A stretch of 64,000 nt of DNA from the NCBI GenBank assembly GCA_964482435.1, contig CAYZXL010000017.1:1-64000 (forward strand), in the 5' to 3' direction. Each line of letters starts with the position of its first letter. Position 1 is the first letter of the stretch. This DNA is from CAYZXL01 sp964482435. Its GTDB lineage: Bacteria > Auribacterota > JABMQX01. The position numbers were made by a program, and so were the translations under genes. The notes beneath the pieces are model-generated. The model searched no databases and had not been told where the DNA came from. It saw only the letters and a program-made list of their open reading frames with translations. This document shows, in pieces, positions 37,103-46,407 of the stretch.

Positions 37103-37737
37103 TGATTTACGGAGCAGGGGGACACGCCAGAGTCATCGTCGATATGGTTCATAAGTGCCGTAAGTACCATATCGTGGGGCTGATTGACGATAACTCGCAC
37201 AAGCAAGGGCAAAGGTCACTCGGTGAAGAAGTGAAAGGAACCTTCGCGGAGCTGTCGCGTCTGCACCTGGGGGTTAACGCATTCGTTATAGGTATCGGCG
37301 ATAACAAAAAAAGGTTCGGCGTCTGGGAAAGGCTCAGGGAGCTTGGCGTGGAGTATGTCAGTGTGGTTCACCCTTCCGTGAGCGTAGGCGAGGAGGTGAC
37401 TATCGGGGAAGGCACGGTTGTGATGGCAGGGGTTATTATCAACTGTTGCTCGTGTGTCGGCGTTCATTGCATTGTGAACACCGCAAGCTCGATAGACCAC
37501 GACTGTCGCGTGGGAGATTTCGCGCACATTGGACCGGGGGCCGTGCTGTGCGGCGGTGTTCAAGTGGGCGATTTCTCGCTGGTGGGAGCCGGCGCAAGGG
37601 TCCTTCCAGGAGTTAAGATTGGCCGCGAGGTGACAATAGGGAGCGGGGCTGTCGTCACTCGGGACGTGCCTGACGGGGAGTGTGTTGTGGGTGTGCCGGC
37701 AAAGCCGCTGCGCACGGCCGCTGAGGCGACCCGGTGA
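37090..37737 (+). CDS. PglD/NeuD-like sugar O/N-acyltransferase (left-handed beta-helix)
   Basis: A 215-aa enzyme. Residues 1-70 form a small nucleotide-binding domain (KLMIYGAGGHARVIVDMV, VGLIDDN). The rest is a hexapeptide-repeat helix (VSVGEEVTIGEGTVVMAGVI, DHDCRVGDFAHIGPGAVLCG). The catalytic His of PglD/NeuD enzymes fits the SIDHD segment, and the end VGVPAKPLR is standard. In the bacillosamine pathway PglD acetylates the 4-amino sugar made by PglF and PglE. A PglF-like gene is present at 48.8 kb, while the PglE-like gene next door is broken. The ATG at 37090 lies inside the end of the previous gene, suggesting coupling. Confidence 0.88.
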   Translation: MQKLMIYGAGGHARVIVDMVHKCRKYHIVGLIDDNSHKQGQRSLGEEVKGTFAELSRLHLGVNAFVIGIGDNKKRFGVWERLRELGVEYVSVVHPSVSVGEEVTIGEGTVVMAGVIINCCSCVGVHCIVNTASSIDHDCRVGDFAHIGPGAVLCGGVQVGDFSLVGAGARVLPGVKIGREVTIGSGAVVTRDVPDGECVVGVPAKPLRTAAEATR

Positions 37738-37934
37738 TGTTTCGGGGCATAGAGGTTTTCCCCGGCAAACAAACCTGTTGCGCAGTGCAAATGCGGCCTG
37801 TGCAGGAGGAGAGTGAGGAATGCGATTTGAACGTCGCCACTTGTTGCTGAGTGGAGGTTCACAACCGTATCCGCACAGGAGGCCCTGCGAACTCATCCGA
37901 TGGCTCTGAACAGCCTGAAATAGGAGTGGTAGCT

Positions 37935-38408
37935 ATGAGCAGCACGCCGGCGAAGGTCAGGATATTCTGGCCTCGCCTTGGGGAACAGAAAAGGTTCCAG
38001 GAAAGCCTGAAGCAAATCTGGGACTCCCGTACAATCACGTCCGGTCCATTCGGCGAGCAGCTCGAGCACCAGGCGAAGGAATATCTTGGAGTCAAACATG
38101 TTGTTGCTGTCGCGAGCTGCACGTCCGGGTTGATGCTCTGCATGAAGGCGCTGCGTATGGAGGGGGAAGTGATCTTGCCCAGCTACACGTTTGCCGCCAC
38201 AGCGCATGCAGCCGTCTGGGCAGGACTGCGGCCGGTCTTCGTAGATTGCGAACCGAAGACATGGACAATAGACCCCTCGAAAGCTGAAGAGGCGATAACT
38301 TCCTCAACCGGCGGGATACTTGCCGTCTCCGTTTTCGGGGTGCCCCCGCCCTATCATGAATTGGAGCGATTGTCAATCCGAGCAGCATCGAGCACCGAAC
38401 CCGAATGA
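37935..38408 (+). pseudogene. Truncated DegT/DnrJ/EryC1/StrS (PglE-like) aminotransferase
   Basis: The ATG at 37935 has GGAG 9 bases upstream and opens a good family start: FWPRLGEQKRFQESLKQIW, SRTITSGPFGEQLE, VAVASCTSGLMLCMKALRM and EVILPSYTFAATAHAAVWAG, then RPVFVDCEPKTWTIDP and ILAVSVFGVPPPYHELERL. Homology ends abruptly near 38370, at about residue 146 of an expected 370-400. The PLP-binding lysine and the whole carboxy-terminal domain are missing, so it cannot transaminate. The remaining codons are out of frame within the next gene fragment. It sits directly after the PglD-like gene, matching the usual pglD-pglE order. Confidence 0.85.
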
Positions 38409-38893
38409 TGGAAGCCAGCCTCTTGTCTGGCCTGGCCATCCAAACGACCCGGACCGCCCTCGCTCATTCGATGTCCTATCCCTTGACACTGTCTTTCGGC
38501 ATTCCCCACGGACTGGCTTGTGGGTTCACGCTGCCGGCAGTTCTTGAGTTCAACGCGCAGGCCGATGATGGACGCCTCGCTCAGCTCGCCAAGGCCATGG
38601 GATTCCACTCCGTCTTGCTTCTCCGGGATGCTCTCCAGGAACTGCTCGTGGAGACCGGGACGGAGACACTTCTGAAGAGATATGTTTCCTGGATTGACGA
38701 TTTAGCCAGGCTTGCTCCTCAGATGCTTCATCGAGGCCGCGCCGACAACAACCTTCGGCCGGCGAACTTGCACGATGTGAGACAAATTCTTGCCGCCGCG
38801 GGCGCGGCGTTACATCTGAATCCCGCGCCGAGAGAAGTTCAAAATAGCGAGGCGACCGAACTCAGCCTCCCTGGACGCTCTTCTGCCACATAG
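38372..38893 (+). pseudogene. Carboxy-terminal half of an iron-containing alcohol dehydrogenase
   Basis: From about 38372 a new frame reads IVNPSSIEHRTRMMEASLL, then QTTRTALAHSMSYPLTL and SFGIPHGLACGFTLPAVLEF. This is the group III Fe-ADH metal and substrate region, closest in my memory to phosphonoacetaldehyde reductases. About 174 aa remain of some 380. The NAD-binding half and the first two iron ligands are gone; His in LAHS and IPHG remain. The join with the aminotransferase is head-to-middle, the mark of a deletion removing the end of one gene and the start of the next. An ATG at 38405 could allow expression of the stub, but activity is not expected. Confidence 0.78.
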
Positions 38894-39314
38894 GGAAAGT
38901 TCATCCGGGCGGCTCCGTACGCTGAGGAAAATCCTCTGCAGGAGACGGTCGAGTGATCCTGGCTTCGGTTTTGCCTCGGGTGACCTGGCGGGCCCAAGAT
39001 AGGTGGGTTGTCCGTCGCGGGGGTGCCCCCGCAGAGCGCTTCTGTGCGGCGGGTCGGCTCCGAGAACGAAACCGATGAGCCATCCACGAACACTCGTTCA
39101 GAAGGTCCGGGCGCGTTGCCAGACAAGAGTGCCTCTTTGCTCTTTGAACAGCTCAGTGATTCCCTTTCCCGACAGAGCCTCGCCGTCCTACCGCACCGCC
39201 CGGAGCGGCTGTGATCGGCTCCGGTTCCGCAAAACAGCTCGAGCGTATGAAAATGTGCGTGGCGTCGTATCACGCTGCAGGGATGGGGAGGCCTCAAGGT
39301 ATCAAGCGTGGCAG
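38894..39314 (+). other. 421-base stretch between the broken genes and the polymerase
   Basis: The polymerase frame is open upstream to 39003, but the predicted residues there (many Arg, Pro, Ser) look non-native. I find no motif, ribosome site or RNA structure that I can support here. Confidence 0.4.
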
Positions 39315-40568
39315 ATGGTGGTCGTGTTGCTCATGCTTAGCTCTTTTGTTTTTCCATCGCTGCTTGACTTCTTCTCTCTGGGCACCCCTTTCGGTAGCAT
39401 CGGAAGTCGCCTCTCAATTCTCGGTGTGACATTTGTCGTTGATGAGCTCATTGTCTTATTGGGGTTGTTTCCTTTGTTCCTTTCCGCGGCCCGCGAGAAA
39501 CACCTGACCATTGACGGGCCCAGAATCATCTACATGTTGTTTATGTTTTATCTCGTCAGTTCTTTCCTGCTGGATTATTTCCTTCGGAACCCCGAAAGGC
39601 ATGACCTGGTTTTGAGAAACAGGTGGATCATTCTCAACGGACTCTACTTTCTTGCGCCTGTTGTGGGGAAAACGGGCCCGGCTGCCGCCCATGAGGCCCT
39701 GATCCGGTACAGTAGGGTCGCCTTTCTGCTAGTTTGCTTAAAAATCTTGTTTGTCTTAGCAGTCGGGGCGGACTTTGACGAGGTTCTCTTGTCGAATGTC
39801 AACCCAGACTTCTCCACTTTCGCCACCGTCATGTGCATGTCTGCTATTGCGCTATGGCAAAATCGGTTGCTTGTGGCAGTAGCGGTTTTCTTGGCCGGCG
39901 TGACGGCGATTCTGTCCGAACAGTTCTCTGCGATCGCTGCCTATGTCTTCTCGCTTCCATTGGGTTTGGCAGTGCGCTCGGTCGGGCGTGCGGCTTGGGT
40001 TCGGCACCTCTGGGTCCTGGTCTGTGGCGTGGTTTTCCTTTCTGTAGCGCTGTTGTTTGCCCTGACGGATGTTCAGGAAAAGTTTCTATTCTTGGCGACA
40101 GAGCGGTTTCACATGAATCCCTTATCCTTTTTGTCCTTCCGGGTCTCCGCCCACCATTACTTTTCCGCATGGAGTGCGGCACTCAGCGAGGTCTATCACC
40201 ATTCCCTTTTGTTCGGCATGGGAATCGGAAAAAGTCTCTCATTCTATTCGATCCCACACTCACCAACAGGGTTCCACGTCGCTTATTCTTTAAACCTCAT
40301 GCACAATATGTTTGTAACCGTGCTTTTTTCCTTCGGTCTGATCGGCCTTGCCCTTCTTCTGAGCTTACTCGTTGTTCTGCTCAGGAAACGTCAAGTCGAA
40401 TCGAGAACGGGCTTTCCCGGTGGTGGTGTTCATGCGCTCGTTCGGGCACTGGTTTTCCTGTTTCTGCTGAACTTCATCACCTCGCCGGGAGAATGGAAGT
40501 TGAGACAGGGAGTCCCGTTCTGGCTCCTCCTTGGGATGTTGTCTGAACTGCGAGTTCCCCGCCGATAG
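39315..40568 (+). CDS. O-antigen/exopolysaccharide polymerase-like membrane protein (Wzy-type)
   Basis: A 417-aa protein with about ten to twelve hydrophobic helices and a large extracytoplasmic loop (about residues 230-300, with FRVSAHHYFSAWSAALSEV and GMGIGKSLS) followed by NLMHNMFVTVLFSFGLIGL. This layout, with a conserved MHN-type segment after the loop, is that of the Wzy/WaaL (O-antigen ligase) superfamily. I set the start at the ATG at 39315 because hydrophobic sequence begins there (MVVVLLMLSSFVFPSLL). Its stop lies 4 bases before the next gene's GTG. As the only such protein in the locus it is the best polymerase candidate; a ligase role is possible. Confidence 0.78.
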   Translation: MVVVLLMLSSFVFPSLLDFFSLGTPFGSIGSRLSILGVTFVVDELIVLLGLFPLFLSAAREKHLTIDGPRIIYMLFMFYLVSSFLLDYFLRNPERHDLVLRNRWIILNGLYFLAPVVGKTGPAAAHEALIRYSRVAFLLVCLKILFVLAVGADFDEVLLSNVNPDFSTFATVMCMSAIALWQNRLLVAVAVFLAGVTAILSEQFSAIAAYVFSLPLGLAVRSVGRAAWVRHLWVLVCGVVFLSVALLFALTDVQEKFLFLATERFHMNPLSFLSFRVSAHHYFSAWSAALSEVYHHSLLFGMGIGKSLSFYSIPHSPTGFHVAYSLNLMHNMFVTVLFSFGLIGLALLLSLLVVLLRKRQVESRTGFPGGGVHALVRALVFLFLLNFITSPGEWKLRQGVPFWLLLGMLSELRVPRR

Positions 40569-40572
40569 GAAA

Positions 40573-41643
40573 GTGCTCATCCTGGATACAAGCAACAACT
40601 ACTTCGGGGCGGAGGTGAGCCTGCTCGTTCTTCTCCGGGCGCTGAGGCCGAACTCGTTTGACCTGGTTATCCAGAATGAACCCGGGGATTTTGAGGAGAG
40701 GCTGCAATTGGAGGGGATACCCTACCGGAAGACCCAGATGACCCTGTCGCCAAGGCGAAAGGGGTTTCTCGGGACGGTGAAGGCGCTCGACAAACTGATC
40801 TCCACTCGTGGCCATACGATTGTGTATGCAAATAACGACGACGGGTCCATGCTGCTTGCGGCACTCAAGCTTCGGAGATTCATGACAATCAAGACGTTTG
40901 TCCATATGAGGATGAAGCCGGGGAACGGTGACTATCTGCGCCGGTTGATGTTCCTCCACAACGGAGTCATTGCCAACTCAAAGTTCGTTGCCGGCGCGTT
41001 GGCGGCTGCAATCCCCTGGACCCCGGCAAACATCAGGGTGATTTATAACAGCCACGCCAGACGCGGCGTCCTCCCTCCATCGCGGGGGAGAAAGGGACCG
41101 AAGGTTCTTCTGAGTCTGGGAAGATTGAGCCCACAGAAGAGCCAGTTGGAAGTCCTGAAAGCGTTGGTGCAAAATGGGGTGATGGAGGAAATTGACACTT
41201 ACTACTTGGTGGGAGCAGGCAAAGCCGCGGACCCGGGCTACCAGAAGGAAATTGAAGCATATATTGAGGAGAAGGGTCTCGGCCAGAAAGTCGTTCTTGT
41301 GCCGTTCACACACGACCCCGACCCGTACTACGCGCGGGCGACATTAGTGATCGTTGCTGGTGTGGGCGAATCGTTCGGGCGCGTGATTATCGAGGCGGGG
41401 TTCTGGAGAATTCCAGCCATTGTCAGAAATTCCGGGGCTCTTCCGGAACTCGTGGAGCACGGGTATACCGGCCTTGTCTGGGATGGCTCGCCCTCTCAAT
41501 TAGCTTTGCATGTCCGAGCGGTCTGTTCAGACGAGCGCTACGCGGAGCTTCTCGGGAATCGTCTGCACGAGGAGGTGATGTTGAAATACAGCGACGAGAG
41601 GTACGTGAGCTCCCTGATGAGATGTTTCGGTGAAGAAGGCTGA
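40573..41643 (+). CDS. GT4-family glycosyltransferase
   Basis: A protein of about 356 aa. VLILDTSNNYFGAEVSLLVL is the standard amino-terminal strand and glycine loop of GT4 enzymes, so the GTG at 40573 is preferred over a TTG at 40531 inside the polymerase. The donor half has KVLLSLGRLSPQKSQLEVLK, TYYLVGAGKA and GVGESFGRVIIEAGFWRIP (EX7E), then VEHGYTGLVWDG. Upstream spacing of 4 bases indicates coupling with the polymerase gene. Substrates unknown. Confidence 0.85.
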   Translation: MLILDTSNNYFGAEVSLLVLLRALRPNSFDLVIQNEPGDFEERLQLEGIPYRKTQMTLSPRRKGFLGTVKALDKLISTRGHTIVYANNDDGSMLLAALKLRRFMTIKTFVHMRMKPGNGDYLRRLMFLHNGVIANSKFVAGALAAAIPWTPANIRVIYNSHARRGVLPPSRGRKGPKVLLSLGRLSPQKSQLEVLKALVQNGVMEEIDTYYLVGAGKAADPGYQKEIEAYIEEKGLGQKVVLVPFTHDPDPYYARATLVIVAGVGESFGRVIIEAGFWRIPAIVRNSGALPELVEHGYTGLVWDGSPSQLALHVRAVCSDERYAELLGNRLHEEVMLKYSDERYVSSLMRCFGEEG

Positions 41644-41689
41644 CCGGAGTGTATGCCCTGACGGCAGTGCGAGAGATGGGCGGTCGAGC

Positions 41690-42850
41690 ATGAGGATATG
41701 TCTTTTCACCATAAGTCCGAAAAAGGGCGGGGGAGTCATAAGAAAGACCATCCTGCTCGTTGACTATCTGACCAGGGCTGGATGCGAGGTGGACTGGTAC
41801 TATCCTCGTTCCCCTGGAAGGTACCCCCCATACGTGGAGAGTTTTCTGAGTGACGGGAAGGTGAAAGTCAAAGAGATCTTTGCCTTCCCGGGCGTTCGCG
41901 TTTTGGATGCTCTTGACCCTTTTTCTCAGGTACCGAGGCGCTGCGATATCCACCAAATTGTAAGTGGCTTTTGTCTGGACGGTATGCTGTTCCAGAGAAA
42001 GGGCTTGCCATATTTCTGCTGGGTGGCTTCCACGATAACCGAAGAGAAGCTCGGCGTTGCTAAGTTCCACGGCATCCCAAAGGGGATTATCACCCGATTC
42101 AACCTCAAGCTCGGCTTAGTTCTGGAGCGAAAGTACGCAAAGACAGCGTACATGCTTTTTGCCAATTCCGCCTCGACCCGGGACGCGCTCCTGCGCGAAT
42201 TTGGCCTGCCCGACGAAAAAGTGAAAGTGGCTTACCCGCCTGTGGACACGGAGCTCTATCGCTACTTTCCCCAGGAAAAGCGAGACCCGAACAATCCCTA
42301 CATCTTGTTCATGGGAATCTTCAGCCCCAGGAAGAACCTCGAGCTTCTCCTTGAGGCGTTCAGCATCGTTTCCAGACGGAAGAAAAATGTCCAGCTTTTG
42401 CTCGTCGGGAAATCGGGGAGATTTCTCCCTGAGTATCGCAGGAAGTGCCAGCGACTGAAGATAGACAGGAAAGTTGCCTTCGTGGGGGAGGTGAAAGATA
42501 ACGTTCTGTATTTCCAGCACGCACTTGCAACCGTCCTTCCTTCGAAGCAGGAAGGGTTTGGAATGGTCCTGGCGGAGTCGCTGGCCTGCGGCACACCGGT
42601 CATTGCCACGAAGTGCGGGGGAACCCGGGAAATCGTGGACCATCGGGAAAACGGGTACCTCACTGACCCCGACAAACCGGGGCAAATGGCCAATTATCTT
42701 CTAACACTCATCGAAAGCCAGCCCCTGAGAAGCCGCATGGGGAAACGAGGTCGAGAAAAGGTGGAGAAGCTCTTCTCCGTTGAGGCGGTGGGGAGGCAAT
42801 TTCTTTCTGAATATGAGGGTTTCCTGCGCAACAGGAGGACGGAACGATGA
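41690..42850 (+). CDS. GT4-family glycosyltransferase
   Basis: A 386-aa GT-B enzyme. MRICLFTISPKKGGGVIRK gives the start at 41690; 20 further codons upstream look non-native. The donor half carries YILFMGIFSPRKNLELLLEA, VQLLLVGKSG and PSKQEGFGMVLAESLACG (EX7E), followed by GGTREIVDHRENGYL. The stop overlaps the next ATG as ATGA. It begins a tight run of three genes to 44895 (two glycosyltransferases around a methyltransferase), so these probably work on one sugar sequence. Confidence 0.88.
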   Translation: MRICLFTISPKKGGGVIRKTILLVDYLTRAGCEVDWYYPRSPGRYPPYVESFLSDGKVKVKEIFAFPGVRVLDALDPFSQVPRRCDIHQIVSGFCLDGMLFQRKGLPYFCWVASTITEEKLGVAKFHGIPKGIITRFNLKLGLVLERKYAKTAYMLFANSASTRDALLREFGLPDEKVKVAYPPVDTELYRYFPQEKRDPNNPYILFMGIFSPRKNLELLLEAFSIVSRRKKNVQLLLVGKSGRFLPEYRRKCQRLKIDRKVAFVGEVKDNVLYFQHALATVLPSKQEGFGMVLAESLACGTPVIATKCGGTREIVDHRENGYLTDPDKPGQMANYLLTLIESQPLRSRMGKRGREKVEKLFSVEAVGRQFLSEYEGFLRNRRTER

Positions 42851-43707
42851 GAGCCGAGGTGAGGAGGATCCTGGCTTGTCCCAAATGCAAGAGCCGGCTT
42901 GGCTTCACGGAAACAAGGGCCCTCTGCTTGAACGGAACCTGCAAGAAATCCTTTGCCGTAAAAGAAGGGGTCCCCGTTATGGTGGCCGATGAAGGCGCGT
43001 TTTTCCGTCGAGACCGGGACCTCAGGTGGGACAATGCTGCCTGGGTGCATACGGCGAGGAGGCTCTACAGGAAGCTGTCCAGTAGTCATACCTTCAAGAG
43101 TAGGAAGAGCCGAGGCATGATACCGCGTCTCCTCAAGAATTTGTCGGCTGATCACGTGGCCGTAAATGTAGGTTCCGGAAGAACAGCATATTCCATCCGC
43201 GTCGTAAATGTTGACATCTTCCCCTACGACAACGTTGACATTGTTGGAGATGCGTGTGAGTTACCCGTCGCTGACGACTCTGTGGACCTCGTGATCTCCC
43301 AGGCGGCTCTCGAGCACATCCAGGACCCCCGAGCCAGTATTGCAGAAATGAAGCGGATTTTAAAAAGGGACGGAAAAGTCTACTGCGAGGTCCCCTTTAT
43401 GCAGCCGTTTCATGCGGACCCAAACGACTACTATCGTTTCACGTTGACCGGTATTGAAGAGGCCTTCAGGGAATTCACGATTCTGGAAAAAGGGGTGGTT
43501 GTTGGGCCAAGTTCCGCGTTCTCGCTGATTCTTCGGACCTACGTTGCTCTTTTGTTCTCCTTTGGGAACACACTGGTTTTTCATTTCCTCGGGCTACTTC
43601 TCGGCTGGATCACTCTTCCCATCAAATACCTCGATGTCTTTCTCGAGAAGAACAGCTTGGCATACCGTATGGCCAGTGGTATCTACGTTTTAGGGGTCAA
43701 GAAGTAG
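42847..43707 (+). CDS. Methyltransferase with amino-terminal Trm112-like zinc ribbon
   Basis: A 286-aa protein. The first 45 residues form a Trm112/YcaR-like ribbon: ILACPKCKSRLGF then ALCLNGTCKKSF with Cys11, Cys14, Cys27 and Cys32, ending in VKEGVPVMV. The methyltransferase core follows: VNVGSGRTAY, VNVDIFPYDNVDIVGDACEL (SAM acid and adenine region), ISQAALEHIQDP and LKRDGKVYCEVPFMQPFH. The carboxy-terminal part is hydrophobic and may associate with the membrane. Such fusions are common in glycan clusters, where they are thought to methylate sugars. It ends in TAG immediately followed by the next gene's ATG. Confidence 0.87.
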   Translation: MRAEVRRILACPKCKSRLGFTETRALCLNGTCKKSFAVKEGVPVMVADEGAFFRRDRDLRWDNAAWVHTARRLYRKLSSSHTFKSRKSRGMIPRLLKNLSADHVAVNVGSGRTAYSIRVVNVDIFPYDNVDIVGDACELPVADDSVDLVISQAALEHIQDPRASIAEMKRILKRDGKVYCEVPFMQPFHADPNDYYRFTLTGIEEAFREFTILEKGVVVGPSSAFSLILRTYVALLFSFGNTLVFHFLGLLLGWITLPIKYLDVFLEKNSLAYRMASGIYVLGVKK

Positions 43708-44895
43708 ATGGCGATAAGGGTCCTTCATGTTGTGGACCTGTCCAAGGCCGGTGGCGTACAGGTCATGTTCATGCAGTTCCTCGCCTTGGCAGTACGTTGG
43801 GATTCCTTTGTTCATTATGTCTATGCTTTGCGGATCACCGAGGAAAGGAAGGATGAGCTTCGACGAGTGGGTGTTCGATGCTACTTTCCCCGCTGGAATG
43901 GGGATTATGACCTGTGGAACAGACTGCGCATCGCCTCGGTAATCCGAAGGGAAAGCACAGATTACGTTTGGGGACAGAACTTCACGGGGAATCTGTGGGC
44001 AGCTGTGGCGAGACTCCTTTCATTTTCACGTGTCACTCTCCTCACCCATGAGCACGGCTCTTCTTGGAATGTCCGGGGGATTCGCCTGATTCTTTCGAAG
44101 TTCTGGGCGCTTTTGAGCGACCGCATTCTCTGCAACTCGAGCGCCGCGGCTTGTGTCGTGAGCCAACGGTTGAAAGTCAAGGCACCAATAAGCGTGGTAA
44201 GAAATGGGGTCCGGGCGGAGCCCTGCTGTCCAGAAGGGCGGCTGAGGCAAATAATCAGAACAGAACTCGGATTCAGGGGCAACGAGCAAGTGGCGATGTT
44301 TGTCGGACGCCTTGAGTATTTGAAAGGGGTCCACACCTTGATTGCGGCGGCAAAGCTTGTCGCCCGAGAGCTCCCCACGGTCCGGTTTCTCATCGTCGGG
44401 TCCGGATCGATGGAACAGGAATTGAAGGAGCGGCTCAAAGTAGCAAGTATCTGTGAAAAGGTCCGGTTCCTCGGGTTCCGATCCGACGCCGCCCAGCTCA
44501 TGTCCGTCTCAGACATGGTTGTCCTGCCCTCCATTCGAGAACCTTTTGGAAACGTCCTTGTGGAAGCGGGTTTTGCAAGACGCCCCGTGATCGCCACCAA
44601 AGTGGACGGAGTCGTCGAAATCGTCGAAGACGGCAAAAGTGGGATTCTACTTGATCCCACTGTCGCCGTGTCCAAGAAAGCCAGGAAGCGTTTGCCGAGA
44701 TATGTCTATCATCCGGGGTCCGGCAGATTGGTATCCCCACGTGAACTGGACCCTGCTCGCTTGGCGGAGAGCATCATCTTTTTGGCCCGGAATCCTCTCC
44801 TGGCAGCGAAAATGGGCGATTATGCTTATCAGCTTGTTTCGGCGCGCTTGAGCATTGACCAATACGCAGGCAGACTGAGAAAGCTGTTCAATTGA
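43708..44895 (+). CDS. GT4-family glycosyltransferase
   Basis: A 395-aa enzyme that starts directly after the previous stop codon (TAGATG). IRVLHVVDLSKAGGVQVMFM is the glycine-loop start, and VAMFVGRLEYLKGVHTLIAA begins the donor domain. PSIREPFGNVLVEAGFARRP gives EX7E. It has an unusual insertion of about 25 residues (SKKARKRLPRYVYHPGSGRL) after GKSGILLDPT, before the last helices. Its donor is unknown. Confidence 0.87.
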   Translation: MAIRVLHVVDLSKAGGVQVMFMQFLALAVRWDSFVHYVYALRITEERKDELRRVGVRCYFPRWNGDYDLWNRLRIASVIRRESTDYVWGQNFTGNLWAAVARLLSFSRVTLLTHEHGSSWNVRGIRLILSKFWALLSDRILCNSSAAACVVSQRLKVKAPISVVRNGVRAEPCCPEGRLRQIIRTELGFRGNEQVAMFVGRLEYLKGVHTLIAAAKLVARELPTVRFLIVGSGSMEQELKERLKVASICEKVRFLGFRSDAAQLMSVSDMVVLPSIREPFGNVLVEAGFARRPVIATKVDGVVEIVEDGKSGILLDPTVAVSKKARKRLPRYVYHPGSGRLVSPRELDPARLAESIIFLARNPLLAAKMGDYAYQLVSARLSIDQYAGRLRKLFN

Positions 44896-44931
44896 CCCAA
44901 GCCCACATCGCTCGTTACAGAATCTGTTAAG

Positions 44932-46164
44932 GTGAGAATCTGTAGGGTCAGTATTTCCTATCCGCGCGCAAAGGCTCCTGGGGGCGGGTTGGTGCCGTAT
45001 TTTCTCGCTAAGTACATTCCGGAAGACACCCTCTACCTGACCAGGAAGGACGATTCGCCGCGACGACCGCCCCCCAGACATGTCGTCGTAAAAGAGATTG
45101 CTTTCAAGGACAACCTCACACCGGCAGGTTTGAGAGACGCGCTTCAGGCTCCGCCCAGCCTAAGGCGTTTCAGCCGAATCCGCTTGAATCTGAGATTAGT
45201 CGCCACTATGAGGAGCGTTGTCTTTCTCATCAAATCAATACCGGCACTGATTGCGTTTCGTCCGCACATTGTCGCCTGCCATCAATCCGTGACCATCCTG
45301 CACGGCATCTTTGCGAAATACGTGCTCGGCTCAAAATTCGCCCTGCACATCCACAACAACTCAGAAATCGCCGTGATGCAAAACCTCCGGCTACTCCGAG
45401 GTCTGGTTCGCAAAGCGGACCGAATATTCTGCCTCACGCCATCCATGGCGGAATTGCTTTGCGGTGTCGTCCCCTCGGCGGCATGGAAGGTCCGTTGCAC
45501 ATCTACCGGCGTGGACCCACTGCTGTTCAGGAATACGGGTAGGCCAAGAGAAAAGCAGATCATCGCAATCGGCCGGCTCAGCCCCGCGAAAGGCTATCTG
45601 CATTTGCTCGACGCTGTATCGGAGGTGTTTCAGAGGTATCCAGACTACAAACTAATAATCGTTGGCGAAGGTCCCGAAAGAAAGAGAATGCAGAAACAGA
45701 TCCGAGACGCGGGCCTCTCCAGAAAAGTCAGGTTCACAGGAGCCCTCCCCCAGGAGCGCGTCGCCGAGCTCCTCAACAGGAGTCGTGTTTTCGTGATGTC
45801 TTCCGTGACGGAGGGGCTGCCCAAGGCCCTCCTCGAGGCTCTCTCCTGCGGGACACCCGCTGTGGTCACGACAGCTTGCAACGCCGATACCATAGTTCGT
45901 GGCAGAGGTATCGTCGTACAAAGCGGATCTCCTCACGCGATGTCGGATGCCATCATGAAAATGATAAGTGACAGGGTGTACTGGGAAACATGCTCCATAA
46001 ACTGTACCACCGTTCGCCAAGAGTTTTCTTGGGAAACTGTCGCGGGACTTCTCCGTCGTGATTACGAGGCGTTGTTACACGACCGCCGCCACCGGATGTC
46101 GGGTGCTTTACGCTCAGGACCCTTGGCGGATGTGAAGTGCCATCAACGTGGGTGTAGCGGCTGA
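44932..46164 (+). CDS. GT4-family glycosyltransferase
   Basis: A 410-aa enzyme with a GTG start (AAGG close upstream). It opens with RICRVSISYPRAKAPGGGLV, and the donor half has IIAIGRLSPAKGYLHLLDAV, YKLIIVGEGPER, VRFTGALPQERVAELLNRSR and SSVTEGLPKALLEALSCGTP (EX7E). The first half contains FRPHIVACHQSV and ALHIHNNSEIAV. About 240 bases without a recognisable gene separate it from the methyltransferase. Confidence 0.87.
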   Translation: MRICRVSISYPRAKAPGGGLVPYFLAKYIPEDTLYLTRKDDSPRRPPPRHVVVKEIAFKDNLTPAGLRDALQAPPSLRRFSRIRLNLRLVATMRSVVFLIKSIPALIAFRPHIVACHQSVTILHGIFAKYVLGSKFALHIHNNSEIAVMQNLRLLRGLVRKADRIFCLTPSMAELLCGVVPSAAWKVRCTSTGVDPLLFRNTGRPREKQIIAIGRLSPAKGYLHLLDAVSEVFQRYPDYKLIIVGEGPERKRMQKQIRDAGLSRKVRFTGALPQERVAELLNRSRVFVMSSVTEGLPKALLEALSCGTPAVVTTACNADTIVRGRGIVVQSGSPHAMSDAIMKMISDRVYWETCSINCTTVRQEFSWETVAGLLRRDYEALLHDRRHRMSGALRSGPLADVKCHQRGCSG

Positions 46165-46407
46165 GGAACAGAGCAGCGGAAAGTCCGCTTTCGGGTCACC
46201 TCGAGCATGGAGAACGCGTTCCCGGGGTTTAGCAGACCATAAAAGCTGCCAGAGAAAGACACGAAGGAATTGAGAAGAAGGGACTTATCGGTTTCTTTTC
46301 AGAGGTGGATACCCTCATCCACAACCGTTTCCCGTGTATCGTCGTCCATGCAGAAGAATGGAACTCTGTGTCCAATCGCGACGGCCCAAGCCAAAGGGGA
46401 GAATCCG

